Below the pieces are notes generated by a model. That model worked only from the letters and a program-made list of their open reading frames with translations. It had not been told where the DNA came from and did no database searches. A DNA stretch of 11,897 bases from DASXMX01 sp036794395 (GTDB lineage Bacteria > Planctomycetota > Phycisphaerae > Tepidisphaerales > Tepidisphaeraceae): contig DAIRGS010000222.1 in assembly GCA_036794395.1 (NCBI GenBank), forward strand, positions 1 to 11,897, in the 5' to 3' direction. Within the stretch, counting starts at the first letter, position 1; each line of letters begins with the position of its first letter. Positions 1 through 5,821 of this stretch are shown one piece after another. Both the position numbers and the translations under genes were made by a program.

Positions 1-38
1 GCGGTGAATTATTCGGGTTAGATCGCATGGCGGCGGTG

Positions 39-881
39 TCAGCCCCAGCCCAGGACGAGCTGCTCGCCGATCAGGGGTGGGAGCTTTCTTGCGCGGAGCC
101 AATCGGAGCGGACGAATTGCTCGGAGAGCACGAGGCGGTCTGAGAGGCGGCGGTCGGTGAGGAAAAGCTTGCGAACCAGTTTTGCGCAATTGCACTGGCG
201 GCTGCGGTGGAGCAGCACGATGTGGGAGGGAAGTGACGCCCCGGATCGCTCATGGCGGTCGAGGATTTGCCGGACTGCGTCGAAGGATTGTTCATTGGAG
301 AGATGTCCGCGGCCGCCCATGATTCTGTTTTTGAGAAACGCCGGGCGGAGGCTGTCGAGTTGCATCCGGGGATCGTAATTGGCCTCGATGGCCAATACGT
401 CGAGGTGGATGAATTGCTCGATCAGATCAGCGGGTACGTGGCCGAGATCGGTGGCGAATCCCATGCGCCAGCCGTCGCTTTCGACGATGAATCCGTTGCA
501 GCATTTCTGGTCATGGGCGACGGCGATGGGGTACACCGTTAAGCCGGGGAGTGGGTCGAATGCGGAAGTGAACATGACGACGTTTGGGGCCAGGTGGTCG
601 CCGGTCAGTTCAAGTAATTTCGCCACGCCGTCGGCATGACAGTAAACGCGAATGTCCTGTTTGAGGATGGTGTTGGCCCATTCGGAGGAAAAGTGGTCGC
701 TGTCGAGATGGGTGAGGCAAATGGCGGAGATGTCTTTTATGGATGCACCGGTGCCGTTCATCCGCTTGGCGGTGTTGCGGGGGCCGAGGCCGGCGTCGAC
801 CAGCATCGAGCCGGACTCTGTGCGCACGATCGCGCAGTTTCCGCTTGAGCCGCTGGCCAGAATGCATACTTCAACCCACAT
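39..881 (-). CDS. WalJ/YycJ-like MBL-fold metallohydrolase
   Basis: A 280-residue metallo-beta-lactamase-fold protein. Family members are cytoplasmic metal-dependent phosphodiesterases/nucleases; the WalJ (YycJ) branch has been linked to DNA repair and replication coordination in Firmicutes. The opening ILASGSSGNC (residues 7-16) and RGHLSNEQS (191-199) are typical of this branch. Candidate metal ligands are H58, D62, H63, H123, D145 and H193, with H225 near LLHRSR. The core motif reads H58-L-D60-S-D62-H63, so the usual second histidine of HxHxDH is aspartate. The start is the ATG at 881 because GGAG lies 6 nt upstream (888-891). An in-frame ATG at 1040 would add 53 residues encoded by intergenic repeat DNA and is rejected. 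Family is well supported; the substrate is unknown. Confidence 0.87.
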   Translation of the reverse strand: MWVEVCILASGSSGNCAIVRTESGSMLVDAGLGPRNTAKRMNGTGASIKDISAICLTHLDSDHFSSEWANTILKQDIRVYCHADGVAKLLELTGDHLAPNVVMFTSAFDPLPGLTVYPIAVAHDQKCCNGFIVESDGWRMGFATDLGHVPADLIEQFIHLDVLAIEANYDPRMQLDSLRPAFLKNRIMGGRGHLSNEQSFDAVRQILDRHERSGASLPSHIVLLHRSRQCNCAKLVRKLFLTDRRLSDRLVLSEQFVRSDWLRARKLPPLIGEQLVLGWG

Positions 882-936
882 CCGTGTCTCCAAAAACAAC
901 TTGAATTGAGGACAATAGGACGGTCCAAGAAGTTTA

Positions 937-972
937 ACCACAGAGGGCACGGAGAACACAGAGAGCACAGAA
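937..972. repeat. 9-nt periodic repeat cluster 1 (CACAGAG type)
   Basis: Four consecutive 9-nt units: ACCACAGAG, GGCACGGAG, AACACAGAG, AGCACAGAA. It lies in the gap upstream of the MBL-fold gene and is the first of five similar clusters. Because 9 is a multiple of 3, translation gives a spurious SVLSVFSVPSV-like peptide on the minus strand. I recall such motifs as common between genes in environmental Planctomycetota and Verrucomicrobiota. Confidence 0.8.
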
Positions 973-1030
973 GAAATCACGGACGGATTGCAAGGGTTTG
1001 CAGGACTTTCGGGTTTGGTGTGTGAAATTC

Positions 1031-1050
1031 CGCAGCCCACCGGCTGGGTT
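1031..1050. repeat. Short hairpin (CAGCC/GGCTG)
   Basis: Arms CAGCC (1033-1037) and GGCTG (1042-1046) enclose a CACC loop. It has no T-tract and no adjacent gene end, so it is not called a terminator. It is probably another element of the repeat-dense gap. Confidence 0.35.
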
Positions 1051-1065
1051 GAATGTTAAAGACTT

Positions 1066-1095
1066 AGCCGCAGATAAACGCAGATGGCCGCAGAT
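1066..1095. repeat. 10-nt periodic repeat cluster 2; left copy of exact inverted pair
   Basis: CGCAGAT recurs at 1069, 1079 and 1089, a period of exactly 10. The whole 30-nt block is the exact reverse complement of 1536-1565, with 440 nt between the copies. The match ends on both sides (1065 and 1096 do not pair). Confidence 0.85.
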
Positions 1096-1121
1096 GAGAA
1101 TTGGGAATGGGGGAAGAATGA

Positions 1122-1148
1122 ACCACGGATTACACTGATAACACGGAT
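1122..1148. repeat. 9-nt periodic repeat cluster 3 (CACGGAT type)
   Basis: Three 9-nt units: ACCACGGAT, TACACTGAT, AACACGGAT. The core CACGGAT/CACTGAT begins at 1124, 1133 and 1142. The sequence family differs from clusters 1 and 2 but the period is the same as in cluster 1. Confidence 0.8.
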
Positions 1149-1480
1149 GAGGAACAACATGGGAGTCGAAAGATGACGCTGGATAGTCGGCTTGAGTAGT
1201 TGGGCGAAATGATGGACGGTCGACGTCCGACGGCGCCACGGTTTGTTTGCCCGGCTTGGGGGTGGACGGGGTGGTTCAGAGCATCACCTCGTGACCGAGG
1301 AAGGATAAGCGTCAGCATCGGGTGTGTTGGAGGGAAGGGGCGATGCCCTCATATACAAACCGATGGCGCGGATGCGTGGCCGGGGTGGGAACTTCTTCAG
1401 GTTCCTTCTCCGCCCTACCCGCCTTGCAATAAGGAGGAGATCATGCCTTTCAAGAGGAGGAGCCGTGAAAGGCGACATCA
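1149..1480. other. Gene-free stretch between repeat clusters
   Basis: No recognisable gene. It contains minor hairpins: GGACG/CGTCC around 1213-1227 and GGAAC/GTTCC at 1388-1405. Open frames here are short, skewed to Arg, Pro and Gly, and resemble no family I know. The one translation-like signal is a strong Shine-Dalgarno sequence at 1431-1437, listed separately. Confidence 0.5.
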
Positions 1481-1514
1481 AAGAGCCGCAGATGACGCGG
1501 ATGACCTCAGATGA
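1431..1514 (+). other. Candidate 23-codon ORF behind a perfect Shine-Dalgarno sequence
   Basis: AAGGAGG (1431-1437) sits 5 nt before the ATG at 1443. The frame runs 23 codons to the TGA at 1512-1514. The predicted peptide starts MPFKRRSRERR and is strongly basic, then turns acidic (ADDADD) where the frame enters the CGCAGATGA repeat units. It could be a real small protein, a relic, or a chance ribosome-binding motif in repeat DNA. Nothing known matches it. Confidence 0.2.
1487..1514. repeat. 9-nt periodic repeat cluster 4 (CGCAGATGA type)
   Basis: Units CGCAGATGA (1487-1495), CGCGGATGA (1496-1504) and CCTCAGATGA (1505-1514, one base longer). It is the same family as cluster 2 and in the same orientation. 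It faces the inverted copy at 1536-1565 and could form an imperfect stem with it. Confidence 0.75.
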
Positions 1515-1535
1515 AAACAAGGCAGGTCTTTTCTT

Positions 1536-1565
1536 ATCTGCGGCCATCTGCGTTTATCTGCGGCT
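1536..1565. repeat. Right copy of exact 30-nt inverted pair
   Basis: This block is the exact reverse complement of 1066-1095 over all 30 positions, including the ATAAAC interruption that distinguishes this variant from cluster 4. Flanking bases show no target-site duplication, so transposon ends are not supported. Confidence 0.85.
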
Positions 1566-1580
1566 TTAGTTCTTGATCTT

Positions 1581-1607
1581 TCTCCGCGGTCTTTGCGGCT
1601 CTGCGGT
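1581..1607. repeat. 9-nt periodic repeat cluster 5 (CCGCAGAG type, inverted)
   Basis: Units TCTCCGCGG, TCTTTGCGG and CTCTGCGGT follow at exact 9-nt spacing. Read on the minus strand this is an ACCGCAGAG-type array. It lies 15 nt beyond the inverted copy at 1536-1565 and shares its orientation. Confidence 0.75.
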
Positions 1608-1630
1608 GAATCTACTACACGCGGCGACGA

Positions 1631-1660
1631 GGGCGGACACGGGGGCCCCCGTGTCCGCCC
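1631..1660. repeat. Perfect 30-nt palindrome
   Basis: The arm GGGCGGACACGGGGG (1631-1645) is followed directly by its exact reverse complement (1646-1660) with no loop base. The flanking bases (A at both 1630 and 1661) do not pair, so the symmetry ends sharply. It has no T-tract and no gene end beside it, so it is not an ordinary terminator. It could be a REP-like element, a cruciform site, or two repeat units joined head to head. Confidence 0.9.
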
Positions 1661-2067
1661 AACACCACCCGCATCGCGCAGCGATTCCTTATTGTCTTCC
1701 GCCCCGATACCCAAGGCAGCCAAAATATCACCGTGAACAGCGCAGTTTTGCCTGCGGTGAGCGAACTCGAATCCGTACTCCGAATTTGAAGCTGGCACGC
1801 AGGTAAATCCCAGCGTCAGTCCTTTCCCCAACATCCTCTTCTATCCCAGTCAATTGCCAAACTCGAAGCTCATCCCCTAGGCAAATCCCAGCCCTCCCCT
1901 GCACCAAAAGATCAGGTCGATCCTACGCCACCAGATCGGTTATCGCCCCCTCGGTCGTCCGCGAACATGTGCGACCACCGCGGCGATCTTCCGTGCATTA
2001 CCGACCAGTGGGCAAACCGGGGTTCGATCTCTACAATCCGCCGGCTCTTATTCAAGAAAGGCGATCA
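1661..2067. other. Gap upstream of the lipoyl-LPD gene
   Basis: No supported gene. The motif GCAAATCCCAGCC near 1879-1891 is loosely repeated from GTAAATCCCAGCG near 1803-1815, each shortly after a GAAGCT. I found no convincing promoter for the downstream gene. An in-frame ATG at 1969 could extend that gene, but the 33 extra codons look non-coding. Confidence 0.4.
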
Positions 2068-3918
2068 ATGTCCGCTGAGTTCACCATGCCGCAGATGAGC
2101 GACACCATGACGGAAGGCACCGTCGTGAAGTGGCTCAAGAAAGAAGGAGACAAGGTCAAGCAGGGCGAAGTCATTGCCGAGATCGAGACCGACAAAGCGG
2201 TCATGGAAAGCGAGGCGTTCGATTCAGGGACAATCGCGGCCATCCTCGTTCCCGAAGGGCAGAAGGCCAAGGTGGGCGGCGTGCTCGCCGTGATCGCAAC
2301 CGGCAGCGAGTCAGTCGCCGATATCAAAAAGAAATACGCATCGGGCGCGGATAAGCCGCCGGCAGCTGCGCCTGCGCCGGCGGAACAGGCTTCCAAGGCG
2401 CCATCCCCTGCCGCACCTCCTGCTTCGCCCGCCCCCGCCACCCAACCCGCGACCGCGGCCGCCGCGCCAAAGCCGATAAAATCAACGGGCACCTACAACT
2501 TCGACATCATTGTGATCGGTGGTGGCCCTGGCGGATATGCCGCCGCCATTCGCGCCGGACAACTGAAAAAACGCGTGTTCTGCATCGAAAAAGAAAGCCT
2601 CGGCGGCACCTGCCTTAACTGGGGATGCATCCCAACCAAGGCGCTTCTCGAAGATGGAGCATTCATTCGCCGGCTTCGCACCGAAGCCGACAAGCACGGC
2701 TTATCGTTTCAAAACCTTCAGATCGATTTCGGCAAGCTGATCGGCCGCAGCCGGGGAATCGCCGACAAGCTCGCCAAAGGCGTCGGCCACCTGTTCCAGA
2801 AATATGGCGTTCAATCCGAAAAAGGCACCGGCCAGTTGCTCGCCCCCCACCGCGTCAAGATCACGACCGAAAAAGGCACGCGCGAAATCACCGCCGAGCA
2901 CGTCATCCTCGCCAGCGGAGCCAGGGCGACGCCGCTGCCCTTCGCACCCTTTGATGGCAAGTCGATCATCAGTTCCCGCGAGGCCATGGTGCTGCCGCAA
3001 CAGCCCAAGCGAATGGCAATCATCGGAGCCGGAGCGATCGGCTGCGAGTTCGCCGATTTCTACAACGCGATCGGTACTGAAGTCACAATCGTCGAAATGC
3101 TCCCGCAGATTCTCCCCAACGAAGACGATGATGTCGCGCGCGTTCTCAAGAACAGCTTCACCAAGCGCGGGATCAACGTCTTTACCGGTACGAAAACCGA
3201 CAAAGTCGAAAAAATCCCCACCGGCGTAAAGCTCACACTGTCCGGCGAGAATGCCAAGACCATCGAAGCCGATGTTGTGCTTGTGGCCATCGGCGTCACG
3301 GGATACGTCGAAGGCCTCGCGGCCCCCGAAGCCAAACTCGAGCTTTTCAAGAGCCGGGTAAAAGTCGATCACGAATATCGCACCAATCTCGAAAATGTCT
3401 GGGGCATCGGCGATTGCGTGAGCCTCCATTGGGAAGCAACCAGCTCGATGGCCGGCTACCGCCATCCCGATCTCGCCCACGTCGCGCATCACGAAGCCGT
3501 GAACGTGGTCGAGCACATCTGCGGCATATCCGATCACACGATCGACTACAGCCAGATCCCAGCTTGCACCTACACCCATCCGCAAGTGGCCAGCATGGGC
3601 TTTGGCGAAAAGAAACTGCGTGACCAGGGCCGCCAGATCAAGCTCGGCAAGTTCCCCTTCACCGCCAGCGGCCGAGCCCTCGCCGCCGGTGAAACCGAAG
3701 GCTTCGTCAAGCTCATCTTCGACGCCAAGTACGGCGAACTCCTCGGCGTCCACATGGTCGGCGAAAACGTGACCGAGCTCCTGGCCGAACTGGTCCTGGC
3801 GCGCAAGCTCGAAGCCACCGAAGCCGAAATCATCGAAGCCATGCACCCGCACCCCACCATGAGCGAAGCCGTGATGGAAGCCGCCGGACTGGCCGATGGT
3901 CGCTCCATTCACCTGTAA
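2068..3918 (+). CDS. lpdA: Dihydrolipoamide dehydrogenase (E3) with N-terminal lipoyl domain
   Basis: A 616-residue flavoprotein that reoxidises dihydrolipoyl groups with NAD+ in 2-oxoacid dehydrogenase complexes. Residues 1-80 form a biotinyl/lipoyl domain with the lipoylation site at K43 (IETDKAVMES). A Pro/Ala-rich swinging linker runs about 95-138. The E3 core follows: FAD-binding GGGPGG (151-156), redox disulfide C182/C187 (GGTCLNWGCIPTK), NAD-binding GAGAIG (320-325), second FAD contact GIGDC (446-450), and active-site H595 with E600 in HPHPTMSE. Plain E3 has about 470 residues; the excess is the fused domain, a known arrangement in several bacteria. The start at 2068 has AAAGG 6 nt upstream and begins exactly at the lipoyl domain. 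No E1 or E2 gene lies in the window. Confidence 0.95.
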   Translation: MSAEFTMPQMSDTMTEGTVVKWLKKEGDKVKQGEVIAEIETDKAVMESEAFDSGTIAAILVPEGQKAKVGGVLAVIATGSESVADIKKKYASGADKPPAAAPAPAEQASKAPSPAAPPASPAPATQPATAAAAPKPIKSTGTYNFDIIVIGGGPGGYAAAIRAGQLKKRVFCIEKESLGGTCLNWGCIPTKALLEDGAFIRRLRTEADKHGLSFQNLQIDFGKLIGRSRGIADKLAKGVGHLFQKYGVQSEKGTGQLLAPHRVKITTEKGTREITAEHVILASGARATPLPFAPFDGKSIISSREAMVLPQQPKRMAIIGAGAIGCEFADFYNAIGTEVTIVEMLPQILPNEDDDVARVLKNSFTKRGINVFTGTKTDKVEKIPTGVKLTLSGENAKTIEADVVLVAIGVTGYVEGLAAPEAKLELFKSRVKVDHEYRTNLENVWGIGDCVSLHWEATSSMAGYRHPDLAHVAHHEAVNVVEHICGISDHTIDYSQIPACTYTHPQVASMGFGEKKLRDQGRQIKLGKFPFTASGRALAAGETEGFVKLIFDAKYGELLGVHMVGENVTELLAELVLARKLEATEAEIIEAMHPHPTMSEAVMEAAGLADGRSIHL

Positions 3919-3966
3919 CGTTCTTTCGTCCGCTGATGCCCCGCGGATCCACCCTCGGCGGTTAGT

Positions 3967-3988
3967 GCCGCCCGTTGAGGAGGGCGGC
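3967..3988 (+). terminator. GC-rich hairpin after the lipoyl-LPD gene
   Basis: GCCGCCC (3967-3973) and GGGCGGC (3982-3988) form a 7-bp stem with an 8-nt loop, 49 nt after the stop codon. There is no U-run after it, so it is not a canonical intrinsic terminator. It also overlaps the candidate -35 box of the next gene. Confidence 0.35.
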
Positions 3989-4003
3989 GGGTCGGAGTAT
4001 CGT
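3975..4003 (+). promoter_or_regulatory. Candidate sigma-70-type promoter for the small membrane protein
   Basis: TTGAGG (3975-3980) and TATCGT (3998-4003) each match the consensus at 4 of 6 positions and are separated by exactly 17 nt. The predicted transcript start, near 4010, is upstream of an inverted repeat (4022-4039) and the ribosome-binding site at 4043. Weak evidence by itself in GC-rich DNA. Confidence 0.28.
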
Positions 4004-4021
4004 GGCGGCAACAATCTGCCA

Positions 4022-4039
4022 GTCGTGTCGTGACACGAC
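4022..4039. promoter_or_regulatory. Inverted repeat / possible operator or 5'-UTR hairpin
   Basis: GTCGTGTC (4022-4029) and GACACGAC (4032-4039) are exact inverse arms around a GT centre. The repeat ends 3 nt before the GAGG ribosome-binding site of the next gene. The position suits a repressor site near the transcript start or an RNA hairpin affecting translation. Confidence 0.45.
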
Positions 4040-4053
4040 CACGAGGACTCCAA

Positions 4054-4491
4054 ATGCGCTATTCCGAATTGATTCAGTTGTTCTTCGAGCGGTCCAATGC
4101 ACTGCAATGGTATTGGACGTTGTACGTGGTCGTGGTCGGCGGGCTGTTGGCGTTTTCTTCGCTGCGCGTGCGCCAGGATGCAATCACCGGGACTCTCGTC
4201 ACCGTTTTGTTCGTCCTGTTTGCCTACAAGAACCTCGGGGCGATTCACGATACGACCGTTCAGCGATTGGCGACGCTACAGGCCATCCACGAGTACCCGA
4301 CGTCCGGCCGCCAAGATGCCTTGAACACTCGTCGCGACAATGAGTTTCTGGAGCCCACGTTGGTAGCCCCGGCGTATGAGGGCGTTCGGAATTTCCACAT
4401 CGCGAGCGATGCGCTGACGATCGCAGCGATTTGGGCGATGGAGCTGCGCCGTGTGAGGGCGAAACGAAATGCAATCCCTGCCCCGGAGTGA
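4054..4491 (+). CDS. Small membrane protein of unknown function
   Basis: A 145-residue protein I do not recognise. Hydrophobic segments at about 17-37 (YWTLYVVVVGGLLAF) and 46-63 (GTLVTVLFVLFAY) should span the membrane. A third, weaker one lies near 115-130 and is followed by a basic tail (LRRVRAKR). The start is the ATG at 4054 because GAGG (4043-4046) precedes it by 7 nt; an ATG at 4030 falls inside the inverted repeat. It converges with the ynb-like operon, whose last gene ends 25 nt away, with no clear terminator between them. It could be a stand-alone gene or the second gene of an LPD transcript. No function is assigned. Confidence 0.7.
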   Translation: MRYSELIQLFFERSNALQWYWTLYVVVVGGLLAFSSLRVRQDAITGTLVTVLFVLFAYKNLGAIHDTTVQRLATLQAIHEYPTSGRQDALNTRRDNEFLEPTLVAPAYEGVRNFHIASDALTIAAIWAMELRRVRAKRNAIPAPE

Positions 4492-4516
4492 TGAGAGTTG
4501 CCTGAAGCCGGACAGA

Positions 4517-5821
4517 TCAGTGGGCGGGCACGGGGGAATCGGCACATCGACGGGCCTGGAAGTCGTGGAGCGCTTTCAGCGCCTCCGGACGCACGATCAC
4601 TGAGGGACGCGCCCGGCGCAGTTCGGCCAGCGCTTGCTCTACGGTTTCCGCACTGCCGGAAGTCAGGAGATACGCACCTGCGACGGTGGCCGTGCGCGAG
4701 TACCCGGCCTTGCAGTGCAGGTAGACCGTACCCGCGCCGGCATGTCCTTCGATGAAGGCGATTGCCTCGTCGAATTGGTCGGGCGTTGGCGCGGTCAAAT
4801 CCAGGATCGGTAGCTGAAGGTATGGGAGGTGGCGGAAAGTGGCGGCCTCCGAGAATTCGGCGGTCAGGTCGACCACCGCGGTGACCCCGGCGGCGCGGGC
4901 TTCGGCGTCGGAGAGACGCCGGCCGATCAAGAGCCGGTCGGTCAGTCGATCGTAGGCCTGGCACCGGCGCGCGTAGTACATCAGCGAGAGACGCTGGCCG
5001 AGCAACACCGGACCCAACAAAAGCCGGGTCGTCCATGGGTGCCTGCCGTTTTCCTTTCGATAGATGCCCGGGCCGAGGACGAAGTAGCCCGCCGCAATGA
5101 ACGCCGTGGAAAGTGCGGGCCAGAGCAGCACGCCGGACCAGGGCATGAACACCATCGCCAGCCCGGTGAGGAGAACTGCGCCCGCGGCATGGTATATCCC
5201 GACCCGGCGGTTGGGGGTGAAGCGTTGCAGGAGGGGTTCGTCGCGGAAGAAATGGAAGCACAGAATCGCGAGGGCAAATCCTCCGAGGATGTCGATCACG
5301 TGGTGCTGGTAAGTCAGCAGCGGCGAGAGCGCGATCATGATGAACCAGAAGGCGACGGCCCGTCGAAGCTGACCTTTAAGGTTCCGGTCGTACGTATCGA
5401 ACAGGATCGCGCACAACGCGATGTGCAGAGAAGGGAATTCGTTGAACGGCAGATCCAGGCTGCGGAAGTTGTTGAAGATCAGCCCGAGCGGGCCATTGAC
5501 CTGGGGACGTTCGAAAGCGAACCGCAGGGGAAACAGAAGGAAACACGCCCCGGCGATGAGGATCGCGGCGGCGATGCGGGCCGCGAGCGTGCGGCGCTGG
5601 CGGTCGGAGCGCACCACAAATGGCGCCGCAACGAAGAACAAATCGATCGACATGTACGGCAGAATCATCGCGGGAACAAAGGGGATGTGGCGTTCCCAGG
5701 CGAAATAGAACGACGGGACCTGCGCCCGGCGGCTGGTGACCCAGTTGCAGCCGCCGTAAACCACTAGAAACAACGCCGAGAGCGCGGCGGCGGTGCGGGC
5801 TGCCTTCCAGAAGGGCTTCAT
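4517..5821 (-). CDS. ynbD: YnbD-like fused PAP2 phosphatase/transferase and dual-specificity phosphatase
   Basis: A 434-residue inner-membrane fusion, close to the roughly 430 residues I recall for E. coli YnbD. Residues 1-245 form a polytopic PAP2-type domain with FERP (103-106), PSLH (130-133) and HHVID (173-177) followed by GG, the lipid-phosphatase/phosphotransferase motifs nearest the inositol-phosphorylceramide-synthase-like branch. Residues about 285-425 form a cysteine-dependent dual-specificity phosphatase with signature HCKAGYSRT (C370 nucleophile, R376) and a candidate general acid D341. The two modules use unrelated chemistry (His versus Cys phospho-intermediates). The ATG at 5821 overlaps the previous stop as ATGA, indicating translational coupling. 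The likely role is dephosphorylating or transferring a phospholipid headgroup made by the operon; the substrate is not known. Confidence 0.85.
   Translation of the reverse strand: MKPFWKAARTAAALSALFLVVYGGCNWVTSRRAQVPSFYFAWERHIPFVPAMILPYMSIDLFFVAAPFVVRSDRQRRTLAARIAAAILIAGACFLLFPLRFAFERPQVNGPLGLIFNNFRSLDLPFNEFPSLHIALCAILFDTYDRNLKGQLRRAVAFWFIMIALSPLLTYQHHVIDILGGFALAILCFHFFRDEPLLQRFTPNRRVGIYHAAGAVLLTGLAMVFMPWSGVLLWPALSTAFIAAGYFVLGPGIYRKENGRHPWTTRLLLGPVLLGQRLSLMYYARRCQAYDRLTDRLLIGRRLSDAEARAAGVTAVVDLTAEFSEAATFRHLPYLQLPILDLTAPTPDQFDEAIAFIEGHAGAGTVYLHCKAGYSRTATVAGAYLLTSGSAETVEQALAELRRARPSVIVRPEALKALHDFQARRCADSPVPAH

Noticed and set aside
1066..1565. Insertion sequence bounded by the exact inverted pair
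   Set aside because: There is no transposase between the copies and no flanking target duplication, and the repeats are internally periodic like their neighbours.
937..1607. Possible CRISPR array
   Set aside because: Repeat units are only 9-10 nt, directly abutting and imperfect, with no 25-40 nt repeats, no unique spacers and no cas genes.
1756..1800. Possible tRNA remnant (GATTCGAGTTC on the minus strand resembles a T-loop)
   Set aside because: The flanking bases do not form a T-stem, and no acceptor, D or anticodon arms can be folded around it.
1478..1834. 118-codon minus-strand open frame
   Set aside because: Half of it is translated repeat and palindrome sequence, and the rest has no recognisable similarity or good ribosome-binding site.
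2701..4248. Long open frame (515 codons) on the minus strand antisense to the lipoyl-LPD gene
   Set aside because: It lies opposite a certain gene with full catalytic motifs. Its composition (runs of Gly, Phe, Asp, Glu) is that expected from the complement of GC-rich codons, and it matches no family.
4829..5767. 312-codon plus-strand open frame antisense to the ynbD-like gene
   Set aside because: Its product is a charged, low-complexity Glu/Arg/Gly-rich sequence, a shadow of the opposite strand. The minus-strand frame carries intact PAP2 and Cys-phosphatase motifs.
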